From NCBI RefSeq assembly GCF_000093085.1, contig NC_014219.1, positions 744,001-808,000 of the forward strand: a stretch of DNA of 64,000 nt, given 5' to 3'. How positions within the stretch are numbered: position 1 is the first letter of the stretch; every line of letters starts with the position of its first letter. Of the stretch, positions 1 to 9,010 are shown in pieces. The translations under genes were made by a program, and so were the position numbers. This DNA comes from [Bacillus] selenitireducens MLS10. Its GTDB lineage: Bacteria > Bacillota > Bacilli > Bacillales > Salisediminibacteriaceae. The notes under the pieces are model-generated. The model was not told the DNA's origin. It searched no databases and saw only the letters and a program-made list of their open reading frames with translations.

Positions 1-1
1 A

Positions 2-1054
2 CGGATCATCGGACAGTCGGCGCTTCCTGCAGGAAGTGACGTGCGAATTCAGGTGCAGATCACGCGGAAATGGCCGTTTCCCTTTTTGTATCTAGGTGTG
101 AAAGATGAGATGGAGCGTCGGCTTGAACGGCAGGTCGGAGGCAGACAGTCAGAGATGATCTTTTACCCATCGGTGAAGAAGGAACTCGTTTATGACTATC
201 AGGTGGAGGACATCCGGCGGGGCAGCTATCAGTTTCTCGGGACGTGGCTTACAACGAGCGATGTATTCGGCTGGGTGACCAAACGGCGCTTTACGACGAC
301 GCCGGACTGGCTCCTCGTCTATCCCGATTACCACCCGATCGATTCCTGGGAGGCCTTTGAGCGTCATGAGACGGAGACGAGACAGTCCAATCAGGACTTT
401 GTTGAGGACCGGACGTCCATCGCCGGGGCGCGGGAATACGTACCCGGGGACAAGCTGACGAGCATCGACTGGAAAGTCACCGCCCGCTCGACGAAGCTGA
501 TGACGAAAGAATTCGAAGATTATATCGGCCAGAATTTCATGATTCTGCTCAGTAATTTTATCCCTGATGCCACTTACGATACCCTGCAGTCCTATGAGGA
601 AGGCATTGAGCTTGCGACGTCGATCATCATGTATGCCTATGAACGTCAGCTCGATGTGGGCATGATGACAGTCGGACGCTATACGCAGGCTTTTCCCCTG
701 CAAAATGGCAGTGATCATCAGAAGAAGCTCGTGACCCATCTCTCGGAGATTCAGCCCGATGAAGAAGGGAGCTTCGCCGTGAAACTCGTGGACGTCGAGC
801 AGGAGCTGACCAGCGGGTCGACGGTGATTGTCATTGCGACCGCCCTGGATGATGACCTCCTGAGTCAGCTCAAGACTCTCGCAGCGAGGGGGCGTTCGAT
901 TTACTTTTTCCTCATGACGAAAGAGAAGGATTCGTTTGATCAGTGGGAAACCGGGCGTCAAAAGGAACTTGAACGGGCAGGGATCATCACGACCCGGCTT
1001 GATACAGGGGATATTGACAGCTACTCGAAACAACAGGCAGGTGAAGGCCAATGA
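2..1054 (+). CDS. yeaD: DUF58 domain protein, 5' end outside window
   Basis: The reading frame is open from the first complete codon of the window, so the true start lies upstream; about 350 codons are visible. The family motif of DUF58 (von Willebrand A-like) proteins is seen around nucleotides 430-520, with REYVPGDKLTSIDWK followed by RSTKLMTKEFE. The missing N-terminus should carry the two membrane segments of the family. It overlaps the next gene by four bases (ATGA), as in the B. subtilis yeaD-yebA pair. DUF58 proteins commonly sit beside a MoxR ATPase and a transglutaminase; the biochemical role is unknown. GTG at 41 is a possible start but would cut into conserved sequence. Confidence 0.85.
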   Translation, partial: RIIGQSALPAGSDVRIQVQITRKWPFPFLYLGVKDEMERRLERQVGGRQSEMIFYPSVKKELVYDYQVEDIRRGSYQFLGTWLTTSDVFGWVTKRRFTTTPDWLLVYPDYHPIDSWEAFERHETETRQSNQDFVEDRTSIAGAREYVPGDKLTSIDWKVTARSTKLMTKEFEDYIGQNFMILLSNFIPDATYDTLQSYEEGIELATSIIMYAYERQLDVGMMTVGRYTQAFPLQNGSDHQKKLVTHLSEIQPDEEGSFAVKLVDVEQELTSGSTVIVIATALDDDLLSQLKTLAARGRSIYFFLMTKEKDSFDQWETGRQKELERAGIITTRLDTGDIDSYSKQQAGEGQ

Positions 1055-3330
1055 AGCAAAAGCAAAAACGGTCGTTCTCTGTCGTGCATCTCTTTATTTA
1101 TGTGCTTGCCTTTCTGATCCTTTGGGAGTGGCTCAGGCCGATCCCGGCTGTGACGGATACGTCGAGTATTGAGGTCTTTTTGCTCTTTGCCGCAGTCAGT
1201 GCCGCGCTCATCTATATCCGTCTGCCTTTTTGGGTGAACATCCCGACCCTCGCGGTTTTTGCAGTCTTCGGGCTGCATCGGATCTTCTATGAGGGGCCTT
1301 TTTTCTCGAGGGAAGGAGGCGGCGAATCAGTCAGGCTGATCGGCGGTGAGATCCGTCATAATGCCGCCCTTCTGATCAGTGGTGATATGGAGCTTCTGAC
1401 GAATCCGTTTCGTACTCTCCTGTTGTTTCTGCTTTTGGCACTGATCTGTTACTTAATGTACTTCTGGGTGTTTCAGACGAGGCGGGTGTTCTTTTTCCTC
1501 CTTGCGACGGTTGTGTACATTACGATTCTCGACACGTTCACCGTCGTGGATGCCTCGCAGGCGATCGTACGGATTGTGGTCATCGGCTTCTTCATGATGA
1601 CGCTTCTTCATATGCTTGCCGTGCAGGAAGAGGAGAAGAACATCGGCAGGGAGTCGGAGCCGGTGCTGCCGGCGGCATGGATGTACACTCTCACCGCCAT
1701 GGTCACTGTCGCCCTTGCCGCGGGTTTTCTCCTGCCTAAGCCCGATCCGCAGTGGTCGGATCCTGTTCCGGCGATGCGCAGTTTCCTGACCGGTGAAGGG
1801 GGCATTGGCGGCGGTGGCGGAACGATCCGCCGTGTCGGATACGGGGACAACGATGAACGGCTCGGCGGCGGCTTTGTGGAAGATGAGAGCGTCGTCTTCG
1901 AAGCGGTCGTCGACGGACCGGTTTACTGGCGCGGGGAATCGAAAGATGAGTACACGGGGCTCGGCTGGGTCAATTCCGAGACGGATTTTCAGCCGGCGAC
2001 GGATGTCTTCGATCCGGATCGGATTGATTACTGGATGTATGATGAGGATCTGACGTCCGGCGAGGATTGGCTCGAAGCGGACGTCGAGATGGTGACAGAG
2101 GCTGATTTTCCGCTCTTCTTCTATGCGGGACAGCCGATGGATATCCCTGGTGAAAGCGTCGGTGCCTCTGTCGACGTGACGCCGCAAACGGCGTTTGTGG
2201 ATCCGCTCACAGGCCGGATTGAGGCCACTGAGCCGGGTCAGGGCGAACGGATTGATTCCTATACGTTCAGCTACAAAGACTTCAGCTTCCCGATCCCGAC
2301 AATGCAGGAGACCGAAGAGAATGATCCGCAGGCACTCTTTGAGCGGTACACCCAATTGCCTGACGATTTGCCGGAGCGGGTGATTGACCTTGCCTTTGAA
2401 ATCACCGAAGAGGAAGACAACCGCTATGACAAGGCTGTCGCGGTGGAACAGTATTTCGGTCAGAACGATTTCGTCTACCAGACGACGGATGTTCCGGTTC
2501 CTGAAGAGGGACAGGACTATGTGGACCAGTTTCTTTTTGAGACACAGGCCGGGTACTGTGACAACTACTCCACCTCGATGGTCGTTCTTCTGAGGGCCCT
2601 TGACATCCCGGCACGCTGGGTGAAGGGCTTTACATCAGGTGAACAGACAGAGGTACTTGACGACGGACGCTCTGTTTACGAAGTGTCCAATACAAACGCC
2701 CATTCCTGGGTGGAAGTGTATTTCCCGGAAGTCGGCTGGGTTCCGTTTGAGCCGACGCAGGGCTTTGAGAACTACGCCGATTTTCAGACGGAACCGATCG
2801 AGATCGATCTCGATCTTGACGGAGAGGATGCGGAAGACCCCGATGATCCGGAGCGTCCGGATACGCCGGACTCGGAATTTCCGGATCCGGACGAAGGCTT
2901 TGATCCGGGTGAAGCCGTCGGTGACGGCGGTGACGGGACAGGCGCTGCGCCGTTCCGGGACTTCCTGACGCCGGGGAATATCCTGATATCCCTTGTTGTC
3001 CTGTTCTTCGTGCTCTTTGCCTATCAGAAGCAGAGTAAGCTCATGAACCGCTTTTTCTTTCTCATCTATAAACTGAAGGGAACCGACCGTTCCTTCTTGA
3101 AGGCGTACAGACGCCTGTTGTGGCTCCTCGAGAAAGAAGGACTGCCACGCGGAGAAGGCGAGACGCTCCGCGAATACGCAAGACGGGCGGATCAGGCCTT
3201 CAGTTCGCAGGCGATGTCGAAGCTGACGAAGGCCTATGAGCGGATCTACTACGGGGGATTTGATCCTGACGGTGACTGGCAAAAGCACCGGAAAGACTGG
3301 GAAGAAATGTTGAAACGGCTCTATCAGTAG
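1051..3330 (+). CDS. yebA: membrane transglutaminase-like protein (TgpA/YebA)
   Basis: 759 residues. About six hydrophobic segments fill the first ~235 residues. An extracytoplasmic region follows with a transglutaminase core: Cys503 in AGYCDNYST, His551 in NTNAHSWVEV and Glu567 in PFEPTQGF, where many relatives have Asp. An acidic Asp/Pro/Glu-rich linker (about residues 590-640) leads to one more membrane segment and a cytoplasmic DUF4129-like tail. It is translationally coupled to the DUF58 gene by an ATGA overlap. The predicted role is protein cross-linking or cleavage at the cell surface; the substrate is unknown. Gene order followed by guaA matches B. subtilis. Confidence 0.9.
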   Translation: MKQKQKRSFSVVHLFIYVLAFLILWEWLRPIPAVTDTSSIEVFLLFAAVSAALIYIRLPFWVNIPTLAVFAVFGLHRIFYEGPFFSREGGGESVRLIGGEIRHNAALLISGDMELLTNPFRTLLLFLLLALICYLMYFWVFQTRRVFFFLLATVVYITILDTFTVVDASQAIVRIVVIGFFMMTLLHMLAVQEEEKNIGRESEPVLPAAWMYTLTAMVTVALAAGFLLPKPDPQWSDPVPAMRSFLTGEGGIGGGGGTIRRVGYGDNDERLGGGFVEDESVVFEAVVDGPVYWRGESKDEYTGLGWVNSETDFQPATDVFDPDRIDYWMYDEDLTSGEDWLEADVEMVTEADFPLFFYAGQPMDIPGESVGASVDVTPQTAFVDPLTGRIEATEPGQGERIDSYTFSYKDFSFPIPTMQETEENDPQALFERYTQLPDDLPERVIDLAFEITEEEDNRYDKAVAVEQYFGQNDFVYQTTDVPVPEEGQDYVDQFLFETQAGYCDNYSTSMVVLLRALDIPARWVKGFTSGEQTEVLDDGRSVYEVSNTNAHSWVEVYFPEVGWVPFEPTQGFENYADFQTEPIEIDLDLDGEDAEDPDDPERPDTPDSEFPDPDEGFDPGEAVGDGGDGTGAAPFRDFLTPGNILISLVVLFFVLFAYQKQSKLMNRFFFLIYKLKGTDRSFLKAYRRLLWLLEKEGLPRGEGETLREYARRADQAFSSQAMSKLTKAYERIYYGGFDPDGDWQKHRKDWEEMLKRLYQ

Positions 3331-3333
3331 CCC

Positions 3334-3362
3334 TTGACCGCTTTGGTCCGTCCTGTTAAAAT
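3334..3362 (+). promoter_or_regulatory. sigma-A promoter of guaA
   Basis: TTGACC (3334-3339), 17-base spacer, TAAAAT (3357-3362), directly after the yebA stop and ~30 bases before the riboswitch aptamer. Confidence 0.7.
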
Positions 3363-3391
3363 GAATCAATCTGACACGCATAACGTGAACA

Positions 3392-3463
3392 CGCTTCGTA
3401 TATCTCCGGAAATAGGGTCCGGAAGTCTCTACCGGGTGACCGTAAATCACCCGACTATGAAGG
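3392..3463 (+). promoter_or_regulatory. purine (guanine-class) riboswitch, guaA leader
   Basis: P1 pairs CTTCGTA (3394-3400) with TATGAAG (3456-3462). The core blocks of the purine aptamer are present: the TATATCTCC segment, AGTCTCTACC, CCGTAAAT and CGACTATG. The ligand-pairing base is C in GACTAT, which specifies guanine/hypoxanthine rather than adenine. A terminator follows, so ligand binding should stop transcription into guaA. Confidence 0.93.
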
Positions 3464-3494
3464 TGGCTTTGACCCTCCGGTGTGAGGGATGAGT

Positions 3495-3536
3495 CCGCCT
3501 TCGCTCCTGAACTGATCAGGACGGAGGCGGTTTTTT
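3495..3536 (+). terminator. riboswitch-controlled terminator before guaA
   Basis: CCGCCT (3495-3500) pairs with AGGCGG (3525-3530) around an inner TCCTG/CAGGA stem, followed by six T. It is the expression platform of the guanine riboswitch. Confidence 0.8.
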
Positions 3537-3613
3537 GTTCACCCGGAAGGGACGCGGCACTTGGTGTGCGGTGGTCATTAGCGGCGTCTATTACACAGAC
3601 AGAGGTGAAGGAT

Positions 3614-5152
3614 ATGGAAGAATTAAACGAAAGAATCATTGTCCTTGATTTTGGCGGACAGTACAATCAGCTGATTACCCGCAGGATCCGGGATCTCGGG
3701 GTATTCAGTGAGCTCGTGAGCCATAAGGTGACGGCAGATGACGTGAAGGCGATGAATCCGACGGGGATTATTTTCTCCGGAGGCCCGGGGAGTGTATACG
3801 CAGACGGCGCTCCGCGCTGTGATGAAGCGATTTTTGATCTGGGGATTCCGGTCCTTGGGATCTGTTACGGCATGCAGCTGATGACGGATCATTTCAACGG
3901 CTCCGTTGAAGCGGCGAACCACCGGGAATACGGCAAGGCTGCCATCACGATCGAACATCCATCAAAGCTCTTTAAGGATCTCCCTCTTGAACAGATGGTA
4001 TGGATGAGCCACGGGGATCTTGTCAAAGCTCCGCCTGAAGGGTTTCAGGTCGATGCAGTGAATCCGAGCTGCCCGGTTGCGGCGATGAGCAATGAAGCAA
4101 AAAACCTGTACGGGGTGCAGTTTCACCCGGAAGTGCAGAACACCGAACACGGCAATGCCATGCTGAAGAACTTCATCTATGAAGTGTGCGGCTGTGAAGG
4201 CAACTGGTCGATGGAGAACTTTATCGATATCGAAGTGGAGAAGATCCGTGAGAACGTCGGCGACCGCAAAGTGCTCTGCGCGTTAAGCGGCGGCGTGGAC
4301 TCCTCGGTTGTCGCAGCGCTTGTCCATAAAGCCATCGGCGACCAACTGATCTGTATGTTCATCGATCACGGCCTTCTCCGTAAGAATGAAGCGAAGAGCG
4401 TCATGGAGACCTTTGCCGAAGGGTTCGATATGAACGTCATAAAGATCGATGCCCAGGAGCGCTTTTTGGGGAAACTTGCCGGCGTCAGTGACCCGGAACA
4501 AAAACGCAAGATCATCGGCAACGAGTTTATTTATATATTTGAAGAGGAAGCGGCGAAACTTGAAGACGTCGACTTCCTCGCTCAGGGCACGCTCTATACG
4601 GATATTATCGAGAGCGGCACCGATACGGCACAGACGATTAAATCCCATCATAACGTGGGCGGACTGCCGGAGGATATGAAATTTGATCTGATCGAGCCGC
4701 TTAACACCCTCTTCAAAGACGAGGTCCGTGCGGTGGGCTCAGAGCTTGGGCTTTCTGATGAAATCGTCTGGCGCCAGCCGTTCCCCGGACCGGGTCTCGG
4801 GATTCGGGTACTCGGCGAAATTACGGATGAGAAACTTGAGATCGTTCGGGAATCCGATCAGATTCTGCGCGACGAAATCAAGAAGGCGGGACTTGACCGT
4901 CATATTTGGCAATACTTTACTGCGCTTCCGGACATGCGGAGCGTTGGCGTCATGGGTGACGCGCGCACGTACGATTACACCGTCGGTATCCGTGCGGTGA
5001 CGAGTATTGACGGCATGACCAGTGACTGGGCGCGGATTCCGTATGACGTCCTTGAGATCATTTCCACCCGAATCGTCAACGAGGTGAAGCACGTCAACCG
5101 TGTGGTGTATGACATCACGTCCAAGCCGCCAAGTACCATTGAATGGGAATAA
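3614..5152 (+). CDS. guaA: GMP synthase (glutamine-hydrolysing)
   Basis: 512 residues, full length for the family. GuaA converts XMP, ATP and glutamine to GMP. The N-terminal class I glutamine amidotransferase has its nucleophile Cys84 in LGICYGMQ and the His/Glu pair in GVQFHPEV. The ATP-pyrophosphatase loop is LSGGVDSS, and the C-terminal dimerisation domain ends with KPPSTIEWE. The chosen ATG has AGGTG at 3602; an earlier in-frame codon at 3482 lies inside the terminator leader and is rejected. Expression should be switched off by guanine through the upstream riboswitch. The stop codon overlaps a PurR half-box of the next gene. Confidence 0.98.
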   Translation: MEELNERIIVLDFGGQYNQLITRRIRDLGVFSELVSHKVTADDVKAMNPTGIIFSGGPGSVYADGAPRCDEAIFDLGIPVLGICYGMQLMTDHFNGSVEAANHREYGKAAITIEHPSKLFKDLPLEQMVWMSHGDLVKAPPEGFQVDAVNPSCPVAAMSNEAKNLYGVQFHPEVQNTEHGNAMLKNFIYEVCGCEGNWSMENFIDIEVEKIRENVGDRKVLCALSGGVDSSVVAALVHKAIGDQLICMFIDHGLLRKNEAKSVMETFAEGFDMNVIKIDAQERFLGKLAGVSDPEQKRKIIGNEFIYIFEEEAAKLEDVDFLAQGTLYTDIIESGTDTAQTIKSHHNVGGLPEDMKFDLIEPLNTLFKDEVRAVGSELGLSDEIVWRQPFPGPGLGIRVLGEITDEKLEIVRESDQILRDEIKKAGLDRHIWQYFTALPDMRSVGVMGDARTYDYTVGIRAVTSIDGMTSDWARIPYDVLEIISTRIVNEVKHVNRVVYDITSKPPSTIEWE

Positions 5153-5192
5153 CCGAATGAAATAAAAATAATAATCATTAATGTTCGGATTT
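5149..5192. promoter_or_regulatory. PurR operator (two inverted PurBoxes) before pbuG
   Basis: The B. subtilis PurBox is AWWWCCGAACWWT. The minus strand at 5180-5192 reads AAATCCGAACATT, a full match. The plus strand at 5149-5161 reads ATAACCGAATGAA, keeping the CCGAA core and overlapping the guaA stop codon. The gap is 18 bases, close to the 19 of the purE operator, and the site abuts the pbuG -35 element. Confidence 0.7.
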
Positions 5193-5195
5193 TTA

Positions 5196-5224
5196 TTGAC
5201 AGTGACAAGTGGGCTTGCTACACT
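5196..5224 (+). promoter_or_regulatory. sigma-A promoter of pbuG
   Basis: TTGACA (5196-5201), 17-base spacer, TACACT (5219-5224), just downstream of the PurBox pair. Confidence 0.7.
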
Positions 5225-5249
5225 GATTCTTGTATTCTTATTATCTATA

Positions 5250-5321
5250 TTGTTCGTATAATCTTGGGAATAGGGCCCAAAAGTTTCTACCGGATCCCCG
5301 TAAAGGATCTGACTACGAACG
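5250..5321 (+). promoter_or_regulatory. purine (guanine-class) riboswitch, pbuG leader
   Basis: P1 pairs GTTCGTA (5252-5258) with TACGAAC (5314-5320). TATAATCTTGGGAATAGGGC, AGTTTCTACC and CCGTAAAGG are present. The ligand-pairing base is C in GACTAC, so guanine/hypoxanthine specificity is expected. Confidence 0.93.
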
Positions 5322-5414
5322 ATAATCAGTGTTGCATCTCCTGGTGATCGGTTTTTGTCATGAGAACGGTCCGACTGCCCGTGAGGGTGCTGATTATTGT
5401 TTTTCAGAAACTGG

Positions 5415-5448
5415 TCCTGCCCGGCATCATCCGGAGCAGGATCTTTTT
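5415..5448 (+). terminator. leader terminator before pbuG
   Basis: TCCTGC (5415-5420) + CCGG pairs with CCGG + GCAGGA (5436-5441), followed by TCTTTTT. A longer pairing of ATAATCAG (5322-5329) with CTGATTAT (5390-5397) also exists and could form part of the switch. Confidence 0.75.
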
Positions 5449-5490
5449 GATTGGCGGCCTTCCCTGACTACAGAAAAGGGGATTTGGGAC

Positions 5491-6804
5491 ATGCAAAAGT
5501 ATTTTCAGTTTGATGAATTGGGAACGAATTATTCAAGGGAGATCATGGGGGGACTGACGACCTTCCTCGCGATGGCCTACATCCTGTTTGTGAATCCGGA
5601 TATTCTCTCCGGAGCGGGCATGGATCAGGGAGCTGTTTATGTCGCCACGGCGCTTGCGGCTGCCATCGGTACGATCATTATGGGTCTGATTGCGAGGTAT
5701 CCGATTGCGCTCGCACCGGGGATGGGACTGAATGCCTTCTTCACGTATTCCGTAGTGCTTGGCCTCGGTATTCCATGGGAGACCGCGCTTCTCGGGGTCT
5801 TCATCTCGGGTATTATCTTTATCATCATCACCGTCGTCGGTATCCGTGAGTTTATCATCAACGCGATTCCTGCAGAGCTTAAGTATGCGGCGGGTGCGGG
5901 TATCGGTTTGTTCATCGCCTTTATCGGGCTTCAGAATGCCGGCATTGTCGTCGGATCAGAGGCGACCCTCGTTGAGATCGGCGATCTTGCAGCGCCGGCT
6001 ACACTGCTTGCTGTTTTTGGTGTCGTCATTACCGTTATCTTCATGGCGATGGGCTTAAAAGGCGGCATCTTTTACGGTATGGTCGTGACGGCTCTTGTCG
6101 GTATGGTGTTCAACACTGTACCTGTCCCGGAACAGATCATCGGATCGATCCCGAGTCTCGCGCCGACCTTTGGAGCTGCGTTTTCTCCATTTGGCGAAAT
6201 GGGTCTTGGTGAAATCTTCACTGTGCAGCTGATGATTGTCATTCTGACATTCCTGTTCGTGGATTTCTTTGATACGGCGGGAACCCTGTATGCCGTTGCC
6301 AACCAGGCCGGGTTTGTCAAAGACAACAAGCTGCCGCGTGCGCAGCGCGCCCTGCTTGCAGATTCATCGGCCACGTCGATCGGTGCCATTCTCGGTACGT
6401 CAACCACGACAGCGTATATTGAATCATCTTCAGGGATTGCCGCAGGTGCGAGAACCGGTTTTGCTTCGCTTGTAACAGGGGCACTCTTCCTCGTCGCTCT
6501 GCTCTTCAGTCCGCTTCTGGTTGTTGTAACAGCAGCTGTGACGGCGCCGGCTCTGATTGTGGTCGGGGTACTGATGGCAAGAAGTCTCGGCAATATTGAC
6601 TGGAAGAAGTTCGAGATCGCCGTTCCGGCATTTTTCACCGTGATTGCCATGCCGCTCACGTACAGCATTGCAACGGGGATTGCCCTCGGGTTTATCATGT
6701 ACCCGATCACGATGGTCGCAAAAGGACGCGCCAAAGAAGTTCACTGGATCATGTATATTCTCCTCGTCGTTTTTGCCCTGTATTTCATTTACCTGGGTGA
6801 ATAA
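5491..6804 (+). CDS. pbuG: hypoxanthine/guanine permease (AzgA/NCS2 family)
   Basis: 437 residues (B. subtilis PbuG is of similar length). It starts MQKYFQFDELGTNYSREIMG, the typical start of PbuG-type AzgA transporters, followed by about a dozen membrane segments. Family motifs GLTTFLAMAYI and NPDIL lie near residues 20-36, and DFFDTAGTL and STTTAYIES in the second half. The ATG at 5491 follows AAAAGGGGA; an in-frame start at 5329 is inside the riboswitch leader. It takes up hypoxanthine and guanine for salvage. It is controlled by both a PurR operator and a guanine riboswitch. Confidence 0.95.
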   Translation: MQKYFQFDELGTNYSREIMGGLTTFLAMAYILFVNPDILSGAGMDQGAVYVATALAAAIGTIIMGLIARYPIALAPGMGLNAFFTYSVVLGLGIPWETALLGVFISGIIFIIITVVGIREFIINAIPAELKYAAGAGIGLFIAFIGLQNAGIVVGSEATLVEIGDLAAPATLLAVFGVVITVIFMAMGLKGGIFYGMVVTALVGMVFNTVPVPEQIIGSIPSLAPTFGAAFSPFGEMGLGEIFTVQLMIVILTFLFVDFFDTAGTLYAVANQAGFVKDNKLPRAQRALLADSSATSIGAILGTSTTTAYIESSSGIAAGARTGFASLVTGALFLVALLFSPLLVVVTAAVTAPALIVVGVLMARSLGNIDWKKFEIAVPAFFTVIAMPLTYSIATGIALGFIMYPITMVAKGRAKEVHWIMYILLVVFALYFIYLGE

Positions 6805-6825
6805 AAGAACAGGATTCGCAGTCAG

Positions 6826-6854
6826 GAGCGCTCACAGCATGTGGGCGCTCTTTT
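6826..6854 (+). terminator. terminator of pbuG
   Basis: GAGCGCTCACA and TGTGGGCGCTC form a stem with a four-base loop, followed by TTTTGC. Confidence 0.8.
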
Positions 6855-6978
6855 GCATGTCAGGACAGGGTCTTCGAAATCAGGCATTTTGAAAAGAATG
6901 TGCAAAATTGTTGACTTATTTGTGAACGTTTATACAGAAGGATGGTAAACGGAGAAAGGAGCGTTACAATGGTGATAG

Positions 6979-6993
6979 TGATAATCATTATCA
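6979..6993. promoter_or_regulatory. Fur box before feoA
   Basis: TGATAATCATTATCA is a perfect match to the Bacillus 7-1-7 Fur consensus. It ends three bases before the feoA Shine-Dalgarno GGAGG, so iron-loaded Fur would block this operon. Candidate promoter elements lie upstream (TTGACT at 6911, TATACA at 6931, TACAAT at 6965), but spacing does not single one out. Confidence 0.9.
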
Positions 6994-7009
6994 GTGGAGG
7001 TTGATGAAC

Positions 7010-7255
7010 ATGACTCAACAGGGTCTTTGCCAATTACCGTGCAATACCAGCTGCCTGATCAAAGAATTACCGGCTTGTCCTTTGTTGGAAGGACTCGGCA
7101 TTTCGGTCGGTTCCAAAGTATGCATTAAACAGAAAAGTCCGTGGAAAGGACCGGTTGTGGTGGAAACGAAGGGACGCAGGGAGGTTGCCATCGACTATGC
7201 CATTGCCTCTCAGTTCGTGGTGGAAGAGGTGAGTCATCATGTCGTGTCACGATGA
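7010..7255 (+). CDS. feoA: FeoA-like ferrous iron transport protein
   Basis: 81 residues, the usual size of this SH3-like family. FeoA supports Fe(II) uptake by FeoB. The start is set by GGAGG at 6996-7000, nine bases before ATG 7010; an ATG at 7004 is too close. The first ~25 residues contain four cysteines (QLPCNTSCLIKELPACPLLE), more than usual for FeoA. The glycine-rich EGLGISVGSKV segment is typical. It overlaps feoB by 17 bases and lies directly behind a perfect Fur box. Confidence 0.85.
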   Translation: MTQQGLCQLPCNTSCLIKELPACPLLEGLGISVGSKVCIKQKSPWKGPVVVETKGRREVAIDYAIASQFVVEEVSHHVVSR

Positions 7256-9008
7256 AGGCGGTGTGAGAAGGCCGGATGGCAAGAAGCGGGTTCTGCTCAT
7301 GGGGAATCCGAACGTGGGGAAGAGTGTTGTCTTTTCCACATTAACGAATAAACGGGTGATCACGGCCAACTATGCAGGCACAACGGTGTCCGCCATGGAA
7401 GGAGATCTGGCTCAGGCAAACGAGCCTGCAGTTCTGATCGATGTCCCGGGTGTGTATACGCTTCAGGCTGTCTCAAAGGCGGAAGAGGCGGCTGTGACGA
7501 TGCTTCAAGAAGGCGCAGATGTGATTGTCTGCGTGTTGGATGCCACGAATCTTGAGCGGAACCTTCAGCTTGCAAAGGCACTGAAGACGCAGGATATTCC
7601 GGTTGTGTTTCTTCTGAATATGGTGGATGTCGCAGAACATAAAGGCATTCAGATCGATGTGAACAAGCTCGAAGGCTATCTTCAGGCACCGGTGATTCCG
7701 GGCGTTGCGGTGAAGCGGAAAGGCTTCACCCGCCTCATGGCCGAGATCAACAAGGTGCTGATGGGGAAATCGCATGCCGCCAAAGGAGAAACGGTTGATA
7801 CAGAGCCGCCCGGCGTCATCGCAGACGATGTCCTGACGTACAGAGAATATGAAGAGACGTTGATGGATAAATGCGAACGCTGGACGATTCAGCCGGCTAC
7901 GGGACTGCCCATTGCCATCTTGTCAGTGCTCCTTGCTCTCGGCTTTGTCGTCGGGATGGGAAAAGCCGTGCGGGCTGTGTTCTTCCTGCCGCTTTTACAT
8001 AACTACTACATCCCCTTTGCCGAAGGAGTGGCGGCGAGAATCACAACGGAAGGCACGATGCTGTATGCCATTTTGGCCGGGGAGTTCGGTGTCCTGATCA
8101 AAGCCGTTGAATGGCCGATTGCCCTTATCTTGCCTTACGTTTTTTTCTTTTATATCACGCTGTCATTTCTTGAAGACAGCGGCTACCTGCCGCGCCTCGG
8201 GATCCTGATTGACGGCCTGTTAAGGCGGTTCGGTCTCCACGGACACTCGATCATTCCGATTTCCATGGGCTACGGGTGCGCGGTACCGGCGATTATCGGG
8301 ACCCGGGCGGCGGCAAGCATGAAGGAGCGTCTGATCATCTCCGCGCTCGTCAGTCTGGCCGTGCCATGCATTGCCCAGACCGGAGCGTTCATCGCTCTCC
8401 TTGGCGATCATTCCTTCCTTTTGTTGCTTTCGATTTTTCTGGTGTCCTTCGTGGTGATGTTTATCAGTGGAACGGTCCTCAATAAAATGCTCAAGGGCAC
8501 GCTTGATCCGGTGCTGATTGAAGTGCCGAATCTGCTTGCACCGAGCCTGTCCACCCTGTGGGGGAAAGTGAAGATGCGTACGAAGCATTTCATGATCGAG
8601 GCCGAGATTCCGATGATTATCGGCATCCTCGTTGCGGCTTTGACGATTGAGACCGGTGCACTGACGTACGTGAGCTTTATTGTGGAACCGGTCGTTGTGA
8701 ACTTCCTCGGGCTTCCACCTGAGGCGAGCGTCGCACTCATCTTAGGTGTGGTCAGACGGGAGCTCGCCGTCCTGCCGCTCCTTGGGATGGATTTAACGCT
8801 CGCGCAGATGTTTGTCGGCTCCGTTGTGGCTCTTCTTTATATTCCATGCATGAGCGTCTTTTTTGTCCTCGTGAAAGAATTCCGTCTCAAATGGGCAGCG
8901 GCGATCAGTGCGGCTACCATCGTGCTTGCCTTTGTGATCGGCGGATTGGCCAACTATGGGATCCAGCTCGTGCAATGGGTATCCCTCACACTCGGGGGTG
9001 GCATGTAA
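7239..9008 (+). CDS. feoB: ferrous iron transporter FeoB
   Basis: 589 residues, somewhat shorter than typical FeoB (about 650-770). The N-terminal G protein has G1 GNPNVGKS (residues 22-29), G3 DVPGVYTL and G4 NMVD. The membrane part has two Gate domains; GYLPRLGILIDGLLRRFGLHG and GCAVPAIIGTRAA are hallmarks of the first, and GVVRRELAVLPLL of the second. It transports Fe(II) across the membrane with GTP hydrolysis. Start ATG 7239 lies within feoA, indicating translational coupling. The gene sits in a Fur-controlled operon. Confidence 0.96.
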   Translation: MSCHDEGGVRRPDGKKRVLLMGNPNVGKSVVFSTLTNKRVITANYAGTTVSAMEGDLAQANEPAVLIDVPGVYTLQAVSKAEEAAVTMLQEGADVIVCVLDATNLERNLQLAKALKTQDIPVVFLLNMVDVAEHKGIQIDVNKLEGYLQAPVIPGVAVKRKGFTRLMAEINKVLMGKSHAAKGETVDTEPPGVIADDVLTYREYEETLMDKCERWTIQPATGLPIAILSVLLALGFVVGMGKAVRAVFFLPLLHNYYIPFAEGVAARITTEGTMLYAILAGEFGVLIKAVEWPIALILPYVFFFYITLSFLEDSGYLPRLGILIDGLLRRFGLHGHSIIPISMGYGCAVPAIIGTRAAASMKERLIISALVSLAVPCIAQTGAFIALLGDHSFLLLLSIFLVSFVVMFISGTVLNKMLKGTLDPVLIEVPNLLAPSLSTLWGKVKMRTKHFMIEAEIPMIIGILVAALTIETGALTYVSFIVEPVVVNFLGLPPEASVALILGVVRRELAVLPLLGMDLTLAQMFVGSVVALLYIPCMSVFFVLVKEFRLKWAAAISAATIVLAFVIGGLANYGIQLVQWVSLTLGGGM

Positions 9009-9010
9009 CC

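Noticed and set aside
149-1051. Long antisense frames opposite yeaD, yebA, purL and others
   Set aside because: They mirror the high-GC codon pattern of the real genes and contain no recognisable domains or ribosome sites.
3392-3463. Adenine specificity for the riboswitches
   Set aside because: The ligand-pairing base is C in all three aptamers; adenine aptamers have T there.
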